A stretch of 64,000 bases of DNA from JAFAMS01 sp049520515 (GTDB lineage: Bacteria; Vulcanimicrobiota; Vulcanimicrobiia; Vulcanimicrobiales; Vulcanimicrobiaceae), in assembly GCA_049520515.1 (NCBI GenBank), contig JBEKPS010000001.1, forward strand, positions 310,001-374,000, written 5' to 3'. The translations under genes and the position numbers were made by a program. Positions 8,071-17,519 of this stretch are shown here, piece after piece (position 1 is the first letter of the stretch; the number at the start of each line of letters is the position of its first letter). The notes under the pieces are model-generated. The model ran no database searches. It was given only the letters and a program-made list of their open reading frames with translations, and was not told where the DNA came from.

Positions 8071-9204
8071 TCATGATACGACACTTTCGGAAGGACGCAT
8101 CGATGCCAGTGCTTCGGCGAAAATCTCGGCGAAGCGGCGGCGCTCTTTGGGAGTGCCCACCGTGACGCGAACGTAACCATCGAGCGGCGGAGCACCAGGC
8201 TTGCGCAGAAACACGCCGCGCCGAAGCAGCTCTTCGAGGAAAGCCTCGGCTTCAGCTTTGGTTCCGATCTCGATGCACACGAAATTCGTCAACGACTGGA
8301 CGCTGCGCAAACCATGACGGGCCGCCAGCGCGTAGTAGTCTTCGCGCCCGCGTTCGACTTCGGCGACGACGCTGCGAATGAACTCATCGTCGTCGAGCGA
8401 TGCGAGCGCGGCAATCTGCCCGTTGCGATTCACGCCAAAATGCTGGCGAATGTTTTGGAACGTTTGAATGATCGCCGGATCGCAGATCGCGTAGCCGACG
8501 CGCGCGCCGGCCAGTCCGTACGCCTTCGAAAACGTACGCATGCGGACGACCTGTGGATCGACGAGCGGCATCATCAGACGGTCGGCCGGCACAAAATCCG
8601 CGTAGGCTTCGTCGAGTGCCAAGACCTGATCGGGCAAGAGCGCATCACGCAGCGCAGCGACCCCTTCGGGTTGGATGAATGTTCCACTCGGATTGTCGGG
8701 ATTGGCGAGGTAGATCAACTTCGGACGCTCGCGGCGCGCGACATCGATGAGCTGCTCGACATCGATGGTGCCGTCCGGCCGGTATGGCACCGTGCGCAGC
8801 TTCACGCCGTTTGCGGCAACATGGTACGCGAAGGTCGCGTACGTGCCTTCGGTTTCGAGCGCGACCGAACCGGGCGCACAAAACGTGCGCACGATCAGAC
8901 TGTGCAGGTCGTCGATTCCGGAACCGACCGTGAGATGTTCGGGCGTGCAGCCAAGCCGCTTGGCGAGCGCGACGCGCAATTCGTACGATTCCGGATCGCC
9001 GTACCACGAATTGTGCGGCGCTTGATCGCGGATCGCCGCGATCGCGCGTGGCGAAGGACCAAATGCGCTTTCGTTCGCGCCCAGACGCAGCATCTTCGCG
9101 TGACCGTAGCGCCGACCCAAAACCTCGGGTGCCACGAACGGCGTCGTTTTGGGAACCGCGGCGATTATCGGCGCCGGTGACGGGGGCTTTCTATTTGCCG
9201 ACAC
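8071..9204 (-). CDS. hisC: Histidinol-phosphate aminotransferase
   Basis: HisC is a class I/II PLP aminotransferase that converts imidazole acetol phosphate to L-histidinol phosphate in histidine synthesis. The internal LALDEAYADFV motif holds the PLP-contacting Asp and Tyr. RTFSKAYGLAGARVGY carries the Schiff-base lysine (FSKAYGL), and the N-terminal LGANESAFGPSP region is typical. The 377-residue length is normal. The start overlaps the BON lipoprotein gene by 14 nt and the stop is followed by repeat copy B. No other his genes are nearby, so a role with another aromatic or phosphorylated substrate is possible, but the family assignment is strong. Confidence 0.92.
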   Translation of the reverse strand: MSANRKPPSPAPIIAAVPKTTPFVAPEVLGRRYGHAKMLRLGANESAFGPSPRAIAAIRDQAPHNSWYGDPESYELRVALAKRLGCTPEHLTVGSGIDDLHSLIVRTFCAPGSVALETEGTYATFAYHVAANGVKLRTVPYRPDGTIDVEQLIDVARRERPKLIYLANPDNPSGTFIQPEGVAALRDALLPDQVLALDEAYADFVPADRLMMPLVDPQVVRMRTFSKAYGLAGARVGYAICDPAIIQTFQNIRQHFGVNRNGQIAALASLDDDEFIRSVVAEVERGREDYYALAARHGLRSVQSLTNFVCIEIGTKAEAEAFLEELLRRGVFLRKPGAPPLDGYVRVTVGTPKERRRFAEIFAEALASMRPSESVVS

Positions 9205-9757
9205 GCAGCTCGTCGACGACGCGCTTCACGCCGCCCAAATGCTCAACCGATTCGACCGCCGTCGTTTTGATCGACTGCGACGGAACCGTACCACGCAGAG
9301 TAATCACGCCGTTCTCCGCACTGACGCGAATGTTCGCGGCGTTGATGCCGGTCTGTGCCGCAAGCGATCCCGTGGCGTGCGCAGCGAGCGCAAAATCGCC
9401 GCCCGAAAACGACTGCGCTTTCGGATCGATGCGAATCTCATCGTCCAGACCATATACGCCAGATATCTTGCGCACCGCATGTTCGATCTTCGAACGCTCG
9501 GAGGAGTCGCGCACGACGCCCGTGATTACGACATAGCCACCGCGAACGTGAACGCCTAAGTGCGTCGCCGCGTTGAGGTCGACGGTGACGACCTGCGCGC
9601 GAATCTTGCCCATGAGCATACTGTCCTTGATTGATTGCGCTGCATTCGGCGGAACGGTTGGAGACGTGAACGTGACGGCGCCGTTGGATGCGTGCACGCA
9701 TCCGCTTGCTATGAGAAGCAGAACGGCACACACGCAGAGTGCGAATCGAGAAACCAT
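9191..9757 (-). CDS. BON-domain lipoprotein
   Basis: The N-terminus has a lipoprotein signal with a lipobox-like LIASGC, so the mature protein is likely anchored to a membrane at Cys20. Two BON domains follow (about 55-115 and 125-185). They are recognised by the repeated pattern of conserved Gly and hydrophobic residues, GGYVVITGVVRDSSER and NGVITLRGTVPSQS. BON domains are linked to membrane or phospholipid binding and envelope stability, as in OsmY. The gene lies 4 bp downstream of moeA and overlaps hisC, so it is likely cotranscribed. Confidence 0.88.
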   Translation of the reverse strand: MVSRFALCVCAVLLLIASGCVHASNGAVTFTSPTVPPNAAQSIKDSMLMGKIRAQVVTVDLNAATHLGVHVRGGYVVITGVVRDSSERSKIEHAVRKISGVYGLDDEIRIDPKAQSFSGGDFALAAHATGSLAAQTGINAANIRVSAENGVITLRGTVPSQSIKTTAVESVEHLGGVKRVVDELRVGK

Positions 9758-9760
9758 ACA

Positions 9761-11017
9761 CTAGATATCCCCGCCGCTGAGCGTATGTACCTCGATTTGG
9801 TCGCCTTGCCTAACAATCGGGCGATCTTCCGTGAGGACGATGAATCCGTTCGCCCGCGCAAGCAAGCTCGTATGCGACGAATGGATGCCGAGTGATGACG
9901 CCACGCGATTCGGACCCTCGGCCGTAACGACGACCGGGACGAACCACGTCCATCCCGCTCTTCCTTTGAACTCAGTCCCGGCGCGCGCAAACGCTTTTGC
10001 GGATGGACGCAGCACTTCGCCCGTCATGCCGCGCAAGATCGGCGCAGCGATCGTTCGGAAAATCATCATAGCGGACGTCGGATTTCCGGGAAGGCCGATC
10101 ACCGGCTTCGCACCGATGGCCGCGAGCACCGTCGGTTTGCCGGGACGAACACGCAAGCCATGCACGACGACGCCGGGTTCACCCAAACGATCGATAACGC
10201 GCGGCACCAAATCGCGAACACCGACGGACGAACCTCCCGTTAAGAGAACGCCATCTGCAAGCTCGAGGCCGCGCCGTATCGCATCTTCCGTTTGTCCCGG
10301 CTCGTCGGTTGCACGCGGTATATGAATCGGCTCTGCGCCGAGTTCACGCAGCGCGCCGGCCAGCGCGTAACGATTCGAATCGCGTACTTGTCCGACGCCC
10401 GGTTTTTGTGATGGATCAACGAGCTCGTCGCCGGTCGAGATAATCGCGAAACGCGGGCGGCGAAAGACGGGAACTTGGCTGAAACCGAGCGTCGCAAGGA
10501 CGCCCATCGCTGCGCCGTCGATGCGGCGTCCGGCGGCCAAGACGATGTCGCCCGGTTCCATATCCTCGCCGGCAGGCGTGATCGCATCACCGGGGACGGG
10601 CATCTCGCCCGGGTGCATGATGCCGTCGCGTTCTTCTGTATCCTCGACCGGAATGACCGAGTCAGCGCCGTCGGGGACGGCGCCGCCGGTTGGGATACGC
10701 ATCGTCTCGCCGGCGCCCAGCGGCCCGGGAGGCACTTGTCCCATCCGAATCTCGCCGACAATCCGCCGCTCGCCTTGACCGTCCTGGGAGCGCACTACGA
10801 AGCCGTCCATCGTCGAGCGAGGATGTGAGGGATAGCGGCCATCGGCCGCGGCGTCGTGCGCCAGAATTCGGCCGAACGAAGCATCGAGCGGAACACGCTC
10901 GACGCCAAGCGGCCCGAGTGGGACGCGCGAACGGTAGACGAGGATCGCTTGCGCAGGCGCCAGCAGCGCCGACGGTTCGAAGGTTTGGCCGGGTAGGAGC
11001 GCTCCTGGTGCACGCAT
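9761..11017 (-). CDS. moeA: Molybdopterin molybdenumtransferase MoeA
   Basis: MoeA inserts molybdate into adenylated molybdopterin. The sequence contains the family N-terminal core RVPLDASFGRILAHD, STMDGFVVRS, the IPTGGAVPDGADSVIPVEDT segment, the MoCF signature ISTGDEL, LTGGSSVGVRD, and a C-terminal MoeA domain IV. I chose ATG 11017 (418 residues, the usual length). A longer frame reaching 11446 is only an antisense shadow of serS. Only 12 bp separate this start from the presumed serS start on the other strand, so its promoter must overlap coding sequence. No other molybdenum-cofactor gene is in the window. Confidence 0.95.
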   Translation of the reverse strand: MRAPGALLPGQTFEPSALLAPAQAILVYRSRVPLGPLGVERVPLDASFGRILAHDAAADGRYPSHPRSTMDGFVVRSQDGQGERRIVGEIRMGQVPPGPLGAGETMRIPTGGAVPDGADSVIPVEDTEERDGIMHPGEMPVPGDAITPAGEDMEPGDIVLAAGRRIDGAAMGVLATLGFSQVPVFRRPRFAIISTGDELVDPSQKPGVGQVRDSNRYALAGALRELGAEPIHIPRATDEPGQTEDAIRRGLELADGVLLTGGSSVGVRDLVPRVIDRLGEPGVVVHGLRVRPGKPTVLAAIGAKPVIGLPGNPTSAMMIFRTIAAPILRGMTGEVLRPSAKAFARAGTEFKGRAGWTWFVPVVVTAEGPNRVASSLGIHSSHTSLLARANGFIVLTEDRPIVRQGDQIEVHTLSGGDI

Positions 11018-11029
11018 AACGGGCCGGTT

Positions 11030-12295
11030 CTGCTCGATATCGCTCTTATCCGTCGCGACCCTGAAGGCGTCCGCCGTGCAGCGGCGCGGAAGGGCGACGC
11101 TTCTTTCGTCGATCGTGTGCTGACGCTGGACGTCGAGCGGCGGGCGGCGCTCACAGAAGCCGAACGCCTCAAGGCTGAGAAGAACGGCCTCACGCAGCAG
11201 ATCTCTCGCGCCACGGATCGCGCGGCCGAGGCGGCGCGACTCAAGCCCGAGATCGCAGCCCTCGACGAACAGATCGTGGAAGCAAACGCGCGCGTGCCCC
11301 TCGTTGAGGAACGCCTGAACGAACTGCTTGCGGACGTTCCGAACCTTCCCGATCCGAGCATCCCAGACGGCACCGGATCCGACGACAACGTCGAAGTTCG
11401 CAGCTGGGGGAAGCCGGCAGATTTCGCGTTCGAACCAAAGCCGCACTACGAGCTGGGCGAAGCGCTCGGGATTCTCGACTTCGAGCGCGCCACAAAACTA
11501 TCGGGAAGCCGCTTCGTCGTGCTGCGGGGCAAGGGTGCGCAGCTCTCGCGCGCGCTGATCAATTTCTTTCTCGATCGCGCATCTGGCGCAGGCTACACCG
11601 AAGTCGTGCCGCCGTTTCTCGTTTCCCGCGATACGATGTGGGCGACCGGACAGCTCTCGAAATTCGCCGACGCCATGTTCAGCGATCCGGATGCGGATTT
11701 GTTTTTGATCCCAACCTCGGAAGTGCCGCTCACCGCGTTCCATCGCGATGAGATTCTTTCGATCGATCAGCTGCCCGCGCGTTACACGGCGTATTCGCCG
11801 TGCTTCCGCAAAGAAGCGGGCGCCGCCGGAAAAGATACACGCGGTATGGTGCGACTGCACCAGTTCGAAAAGGTCGAGCTCGTGCGGCTTTGCACGCCCG
11901 AAGATGGATCCAGCAATCTCGAACGTCTGACCGCCGATGCGGAAGCGCTGCTCCAAGAGCTCGAATTACCGCATCGCGTGATGCTGCTATGCGCGGGCGA
12001 CACCGGCTTCAACGCTGCCAAAACCTACGATCTCGAAGTCTGGGTCCCGTCGCAAAGCACGTATCGTGAGATTAGCTCGTGTTCGCTGTGTACCGATTTT
12101 CAAGCCCGGCGGTCGAACATTCGTTTTCGCCGAGACGCGAAAGCAAAACCGGAATTCGTGAACACGCTCAACGGTTCGGGACTCGCCGTCGGGCGCACGT
12201 TGCTCGCGATCCTCGAGAATTATCAGCAAGCCGACGGAACGGTTCGCGTTCCGGAGGCGCTCGTGAAGTACACGGGCTTCAAAACGATTGGTTGA
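11030..12295 (+). CDS. serS: Seryl-tRNA synthetase, probable CTG start
   Basis: This class II synthetase charges tRNA-Ser. The N-terminal coiled-coil arm (about residues 30-100) is followed by the catalytic core with motif 2 FRKEAGAAGKDTRGMVRLHQFEKVE, split here across FRKEAG and HQFEKVE, and motif 3 NGSGLAVGRTLLAILENYQ. The first conventional start, GTG 11117, would remove the first 29 residues. Those residues read LLDIALIRRDPEGVRR, the invariant SerRS N-terminus (MLDI.LIR..PE). The codon aligned with the initiator is CTG at 11030, and no ATG, GTG or TTG lies between it and the upstream TAG. The resulting 421 residues match the family. The stop overlaps sua5. Confidence 0.93.
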   Translation: MLDIALIRRDPEGVRRAAARKGDASFVDRVLTLDVERRAALTEAERLKAEKNGLTQQISRATDRAAEAARLKPEIAALDEQIVEANARVPLVEERLNELLADVPNLPDPSIPDGTGSDDNVEVRSWGKPADFAFEPKPHYELGEALGILDFERATKLSGSRFVVLRGKGAQLSRALINFFLDRASGAGYTEVVPPFLVSRDTMWATGQLSKFADAMFSDPDADLFLIPTSEVPLTAFHRDEILSIDQLPARYTAYSPCFRKEAGAAGKDTRGMVRLHQFEKVELVRLCTPEDGSSNLERLTADAEALLQELELPHRVMLLCAGDTGFNAAKTYDLEVWVPSQSTYREISSCSLCTDFQARRSNIRFRRDAKAKPEFVNTLNGSGLAVGRTLLAILENYQQADGTVRVPEALVKYTGFKTIG

Positions 12296-13190
12296 ACGCG
12301 CCGTCGCGGTATTACGCGAAGGCGGCGTCGTCGCGTTTCCGACTGAGACGGTCTACGGCTTAGGCGCCGACGCCGAAAACGAGACAGCTGTGCGGCGCGT
12401 GTTCGAGATCAAGGGACGGCCGATCGGACATCCCGTGATCGTGCATCTCGCCGACGCATCGCAGATCGAGCTTTGGGCGCGCGATGTTCCCGCGATCGCG
12501 TACGCGCTCGCAGAACGTTTTTGGCCGGGTCCACTCACGCTCGTTTTGCCGCGTTCGCCGCGTGCGAGCGATCTGGTAACGGGCTCGCAAGACACGGTCG
12601 CACTACGTGCGCCCTCGCATCCGGTTGCCCATGAAATTCTGCACGCGTTCGGCGGCGGCGTCGTCGCGCCGTCGGCAAATCGCTTTGGCACCGTGAGTGC
12701 AACGCGCGCCGAACACGTCATCGCCGATCTTGGCGATGCAGTCGATCTCATCATCGAGGGTGGTGAGGCGACGATCGGCGTCGAGTCGACGATCGTCGAT
12801 CTCGCGCACGGTGAACCCGTGATCTTGCGCCCGGGCGGCATTACGCGCGAAGCACTCGCGGGCGCACTCGGTGCACCGGTTCGCGAAGGTGGAAGCGACG
12901 TGCGCGTTCCAGGGAGTCTTCCGTCGCACTACGCTCCACGTGCGCGCGTCGAGCTTGCCGACAACGACGCGGTCGCCGAAGGCCTCTCTAGCGCCCTTCG
13001 CGCGCAAGGAAAACGCGTGAGCCTCATCGGCGCAAGCGACGTCACCGCATTTGCGCACGATCTCTACGAACGTTTGCGCGCGGCCGATCGCGAGGGTGCC
13101 GACGCGATCGTCGTCGTCCTGCCGGCAAACGAGGGCATCGGCGTTGCGCTACGCGACCGGTTGCGCCGCGCAGCTTCTCCTAAGCCCTAG
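12288..13190 (+). CDS. sua5: L-threonylcarbamoyladenylate synthase (Sua5/YwlC type)
   Basis: This enzyme makes threonylcarbamoyl-AMP from threonine, bicarbonate and ATP for the t6A37 modification of ANN-decoding tRNAs. The YrdC domain has FPTETVYGLGADA, the KGRP loop, HPVIVHL and SANRFG. A C-terminal Sua5 domain follows (about residues 205-300), so this is the longer two-domain form. The TTG start overlaps the serS stop, which implies coupling of two tRNA-related genes. A fairly short gap separates it from the permease downstream. Confidence 0.94.
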   Translation: MVERAVAVLREGGVVAFPTETVYGLGADAENETAVRRVFEIKGRPIGHPVIVHLADASQIELWARDVPAIAYALAERFWPGPLTLVLPRSPRASDLVTGSQDTVALRAPSHPVAHEILHAFGGGVVAPSANRFGTVSATRAEHVIADLGDAVDLIIEGGEATIGVESTIVDLAHGEPVILRPGGITREALAGALGAPVREGGSDVRVPGSLPSHYAPRARVELADNDAVAEGLSSALRAQGKRVSLIGASDVTAFAHDLYERLRAADREGADAIVVVLPANEGIGVALRDRLRRAASPKP

Positions 13191-13235
13191 CCAACGGTCG
13201 GAAGGAGCAAGCGAGCACGCGCAGGACGTAGCCCG

Positions 13236-14582
13236 ATGATCGACCGTTATTTTGGTATTACGGCCGCGGGTTCGACTATTCCGCGCGAGCTTCGCGCCGG
13301 GATTACGACGTTTTTGACGATGTCGTACGTGCTGCTCGTCAATCCGTCCGTATTGGGAAACGCGATCCAAATCCCCGACGCATTCCCCAAGCTGTTGGTG
13401 GTCACGGCACTTGCAGCCGCTGCCGGCTCGCTCTTGATGGGTATCGTTGCGCGCTATCCGTTTGCCCAGGCGCCCGGCATGGGCCTCAACGCGTACTTCG
13501 CATTCAGCGTCGTACTCGGCCAGAAGATTCCGTGGCAGACTGCGCTCGGAGCTGTCTTTATCTCCGGCGCACTTTTCGTCGTGCTTTCGCTGCTCGGCGC
13601 GCGGCAAGCCATCGTGGCCGCGATTCCGCGCGAGCTCAAATCTGCGCTCACAGCCGGAATCGGGATGTTCCTCGCGTTTCTCGGATTGAAAAACGCCGGT
13701 ATCGTCGTTTCGAATCCGGCCACGTTCGTGACGATCGGCTCGTTGCTCTCGCCGCCCGCGTTACTCGCTATCCTCGGTTTCTTGGTAACCTCGGTGTTGC
13801 TCGCGCTCCGCATCCCGGGCGCCATACTGGTCAGCATCTTGCTGACCTCAGTCATTGCGATTCTGACGCATGCCGCCGTCTACGTTGGACCGCACGGTAC
13901 GCTCGCGCCTTTCGTCGGCTTTGCAAACGGAATCGTCGCGCTGCCGATCGCGCCGACAGGCCTGACGGGCGCGCTCGACCTGCACGCAGCATTGGGACTC
14001 GGCATCCTTTCCGTCGTTTTCACGTTCTTCTTCGTCGACTTTTTCGACGCGACCGGAACGCTGGTCGCCCTCGCGACGAGAGCCGGCGTGATGTCGCCGG
14101 AAGGCAATTTGCCACGCGCGCGACGGACTTTCGCGTGCGACGGCCTCGCGGCCATGATCGGCGCGGCGCTTGGGACGAGCACGACGACTGCGTACATTGA
14201 AAGCGCCAGCGGAATAGGCGAAGGCGGCCGGACCGGATTGACGGCAACGACGGTCGCGATTCTCTTTCTGTTGGCAATGGTGTTCTGGCCGGTGGCAGCC
14301 GCAATTCCGGCAGCTGCGACGGCCCCAGCCCTCATCGTCGTTGGAGCGTTGATGTTCGAGGGGCTCGCGGGCCTCGCGTGGGACGACCCGGCCGTATCGA
14401 TTCCAACGTTTCTCACGATCATCGTCATGCCGCTCACGTTTTCGATCGCAAACGGCGTCAGCTTCGGCGTCATTAGCTACGCAGCAATCATGTTGCTCTG
14501 CGGCCGCGGCTCGAAGGTGAATCCTCTCCTCTACCTGATCGCCGCGTTGCTGATCGCTCGATACGTGTGGCTCTCGGCGTAA
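13236..14582 (+). CDS. NCS2-family purine permease (AzgA/GhxP-like)
   Basis: This 448-residue multi-pass membrane protein belongs to the nucleobase-cation symporter 2 family. It begins IDRYFGITAAGSTIPRELRAGITTFLTMSYVLLVNP, the recognisable AzgA-type start. It also carries APGMGLNAYFAF and FVDFFDATGTLV, which are family signatures in the transport core. The known relatives import adenine, hypoxanthine or guanine. It lies 45 bp after sua5 and 90 bp before a TonB receptor. Together with hpt elsewhere in the window, purine salvage is plausible; specificity is inferred. Confidence 0.92.
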   Translation: MIDRYFGITAAGSTIPRELRAGITTFLTMSYVLLVNPSVLGNAIQIPDAFPKLLVVTALAAAAGSLLMGIVARYPFAQAPGMGLNAYFAFSVVLGQKIPWQTALGAVFISGALFVVLSLLGARQAIVAAIPRELKSALTAGIGMFLAFLGLKNAGIVVSNPATFVTIGSLLSPPALLAILGFLVTSVLLALRIPGAILVSILLTSVIAILTHAAVYVGPHGTLAPFVGFANGIVALPIAPTGLTGALDLHAALGLGILSVVFTFFFVDFFDATGTLVALATRAGVMSPEGNLPRARRTFACDGLAAMIGAALGTSTTTAYIESASGIGEGGRTGLTATTVAILFLLAMVFWPVAAAIPAAATAPALIVVGALMFEGLAGLAWDDPAVSIPTFLTIIVMPLTFSIANGVSFGVISYAAIMLLCGRGSKVNPLLYLIAALLIARYVWLSA

Positions 14583-14672
14583 GCATTTGCCAAATGGCGA
14601 ATGACACGGGGCTCCGCTCGGCTTATTCTCGCTGAAACCCGTTCTTGATACTTTCTTAAAAGTTGGAGCTTC

Positions 14673-17477
14673 ATGCACGTCGTTCGTTTGATGCGCGGTC
14701 TGTTTGCTGTTGCGCTCGTCTTTGTTTCAGTGTCGGCCTTATCGCTGCGTGCCTCGGCCGACGCGACCGGCGTTAGCGGCACCATTAAGGACTCCAGTAG
14801 CGTCGCGATATCAGGCGCGCGGATCAGCGCTTCGGGCCCGATGTCCGCGAGCACGGTGAGCGACGACGGCGGTAACTTCACGCTGACGCTCACGCCCGGT
14901 GTGTATCATATCGCCGTCGAGAAGGGCGGCTTCCAGCCTACATCTCTCAACGATGTTGCCGTGGTGAGCGGCCAGACCATTCCGCTGAACGTAACCCTCT
15001 CGGCGACGTCGTTGACGTCGCTCCGAACGATCGGCTCGGTCACGGTCAACACGCACGGCACAAGCACGATGAACCTGGGAGCCGCCACGACCAACTACTT
15101 GCCGGCGCAGGCGTTCTCAAACGTCGCGAATGCGCAGATGAACGACGTGCTCGAACACTTGCCCGACGTAACGATCCAGCACATGGGCAGCCAGCAAGAC
15201 ACCTCGATCATCGTCGGCGGTTTGCAGCCGTATGAAACGCAAGTCTTAATCGATGGTCACCCGATTGCGCTCGGTCAGTACGGCGTGTGGCTAAGTCAGT
15301 ATTTCCCGACCTACCTGATCGGCGGCGTCGAAACGCAATCAGGGCCCGGCAACACAACGCCTTTTGCAAACATCGCCGTAGCCGGAACCGCGAACATTCT
15401 CACGCCGGGATTTACGCATCAAATGACCGGTGAGGTCACGACCGGCATCGACAGCTACGGCTCGCAATATTCGAACCTGCTCTACACGAACTCATCAGGC
15501 AAATTCGATTATGTCGTCGCTGCGGGCGCGGCAGGCGCGAACGGCCCCTACCTTCATAAGCAAGGCTGCGCCGTACTCGAAGATTTCGCGAACGTGGCTA
15601 ACACGCCGACGTCGGCCGGCATCGTCCAGTTCTGCGGCGATATGAGCGGCTCGCTGGTCAGCAAGGGCGAGCTGTTAAAAATGCGCTACGAATTCTCGCC
15701 GACGACCTCATTCGAGCTCGGATTCGTTGGCGCGTACGGCGGCTATTCACCGCAAGGTACTGCGTGGGGCAATTCGCTCGGATCGACGACAGTCGAAGGG
15801 TGCATGACCGGCGACCCATACTATTGCACGAATCCCGCAAACGCCAATTTGATCGGTAAGCAAATTCAAGCGTACTCGTGGTATCCCGGTACGCTGATTC
15901 AGAGCACGCAGCAACTCTATACAGGACAGTTTCGGACCTCGATCGGCGACAACACGTTGCTGATTCGCCCGTATCTCGGCGCAATTCAGCCCGAATCGTA
16001 TGACGGCACGGACGAAGGCCGCTTCCCGTCGTTCTACTCACCGCCGGGAACTGTGCCGTCACTGGCACCCGGCGTACAGATCCCCTCGACTGGGTTGCCC
16101 GCGCCGAATGCCTTCGAAGCCAACGCATGCCCGCCCGGGAACATCTACGCGTTCTCGCAGATCAACAGCCCGCAGAACACGATCGTCTCCTCCGGCGGAC
16201 AAGAAGAGTGCTTTCAATATCCGTACACGTTCTACGAACAAGACAAGCTGTACGGCAGCACATTCTCGTTCATTCACCCGTTCGGCGACAGCTTCATCGA
16301 CTTCACGTACGATTTCCACGGGCAGAGCACGCTCGCATACGCTAATGCCCCGACGAACGTCACTGTGCCGTTCTCGGCAGCGCGCTACTCGACGTTTTCG
16401 TTGACCGGTGACCTGCGGATGATTCGGAATATCAGTGTCAACGTCGGCGTCTATCAGACGCTTTGGGGAATCACGGGCGAGACGGCGCAGCTCGACGCGC
16501 AAGGGAATCCGGTCCTCAACGGCGGCGGTTTTCCCGTCATCATTGGTTTGGATCGCCGTGTTTCGCGCATCGATCCGCACCTTGCAGTAACGTTCCAACC
16601 TTCAAGCAATCTCTCGCTGCGCGCCGCGTGGGGCACGTCGGAGACGTTTCCGTTCATCGGCGATGTGAGCGGTACTGCCGCGTATCAGCCGTTCGCGCAA
16701 TCAGCGCCGCTCTACACGCTTGGCATCTTTACCGAGAAGAATCCAAACTTGCTTCCTGAGTTCAGTCAGGCCGAAGACGTCGGCGGTGATTTTCGCCTGC
16801 CGAACGGCGCGGTCTTCAGCATGGACTACCAAAATACGCTCGTCCACAACGTCTTCCAGCAGCTGACGCTCGCCGAAAACACGACGTTCCAAGGCAATAC
16901 CGGCGTGCTCGGAATCTTCTTGCCGATCAACGTCGCACAGTTAAGTTCACAACTGATCACCGCGAAATACGTTTACGCTCCGCAGCGCGGCTTCGGGTAC
17001 AATTTCCAAGCCGCGGCCGACCGTTCGATCCTCAGCGGGGTGCCGCAGGGTGCGTACAACGCGAATCCGGGCTTCCCCGTCAACGGCGTACAGGTGTGCG
17101 GCAACGGACTCTTCACGCCGGGCCTCGCAACGTGCATCCCGTATTTCAAAGGCTACGGACAATTCACGTATACGACGCCGCACGGGACATATGCCGCACT
17201 CGGCGTTGCATATTGGGGCAAGAACAATCCGTACTATCAGCCGCCGTTCGCGCTCGTCGATGCGACGGTACGTCAGTCCCTCGCGAAGTATCTCGACCTG
17301 CAGCTCTCGGTCGAGAATCTGCTGAACTCAAATACGTACCTGAATCTTCCCGCCCCGAACATCGGAACACCAATCGTCGCCGAAACAACGGGCGGACAAG
17401 CAACCTACTTACCGGATCTCTTGCCGGCACCACCGCGCACGTTCAGGTTGCAAGCGCGTCTTCACATGGGAAGGTAG
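14673..17477 (+). CDS. TonB-dependent receptor with carboxypeptidase-regulatory-like domain
   Basis: This outer-membrane receptor of 934 residues has a signal peptide (about 1-30, ending LRASA). A CarboxypepD_reg-like beta-sandwich follows (about 32-112: VSGTIKDSSSVAISGARIS). The plug domain is at about 130-240 (NVANAQMNDVLEHLPDVTIQ and IVGGLQPYETQVLIDG). The rest is a long beta-barrel region of alternating aromatic strands. The substrate is unknown; the upstream purine permease makes a nucleobase or related compound conceivable. The C-terminus ends LHMGR rather than the usual aromatic residue. The 90-bp upstream gap contains GTTGGAG before the ATG, but no clear promoter can be assigned by eye. 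Confidence 0.9.
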   Translation: MHVVRLMRGLFAVALVFVSVSALSLRASADATGVSGTIKDSSSVAISGARISASGPMSASTVSDDGGNFTLTLTPGVYHIAVEKGGFQPTSLNDVAVVSGQTIPLNVTLSATSLTSLRTIGSVTVNTHGTSTMNLGAATTNYLPAQAFSNVANAQMNDVLEHLPDVTIQHMGSQQDTSIIVGGLQPYETQVLIDGHPIALGQYGVWLSQYFPTYLIGGVETQSGPGNTTPFANIAVAGTANILTPGFTHQMTGEVTTGIDSYGSQYSNLLYTNSSGKFDYVVAAGAAGANGPYLHKQGCAVLEDFANVANTPTSAGIVQFCGDMSGSLVSKGELLKMRYEFSPTTSFELGFVGAYGGYSPQGTAWGNSLGSTTVEGCMTGDPYYCTNPANANLIGKQIQAYSWYPGTLIQSTQQLYTGQFRTSIGDNTLLIRPYLGAIQPESYDGTDEGRFPSFYSPPGTVPSLAPGVQIPSTGLPAPNAFEANACPPGNIYAFSQINSPQNTIVSSGGQEECFQYPYTFYEQDKLYGSTFSFIHPFGDSFIDFTYDFHGQSTLAYANAPTNVTVPFSAARYSTFSLTGDLRMIRNISVNVGVYQTLWGITGETAQLDAQGNPVLNGGGFPVIIGLDRRVSRIDPHLAVTFQPSSNLSLRAAWGTSETFPFIGDVSGTAAYQPFAQSAPLYTLGIFTEKNPNLLPEFSQAEDVGGDFRLPNGAVFSMDYQNTLVHNVFQQLTLAENTTFQGNTGVLGIFLPINVAQLSSQLITAKYVYAPQRGFGYNFQAAADRSILSGVPQGAYNANPGFPVNGVQVCGNGLFTPGLATCIPYFKGYGQFTYTTPHGTYAALGVAYWGKNNPYYQPPFALVDATVRQSLAKYLDLQLSVENLLNSNTYLNLPAPNIGTPIVAETTGGQATYLPDLLPAPPRTFRLQARLHMGR

Positions 17478-17519
17478 TCAAGGGACGGCTTCTGGCCGCG
17501 GTACTTTCGGTCGCGCGAT

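Noticed and set aside
13848..14678. 276-codon minus-strand frame within the permease
   Set aside because: Extremely charged shadow of a hydrophobic protein; no support.
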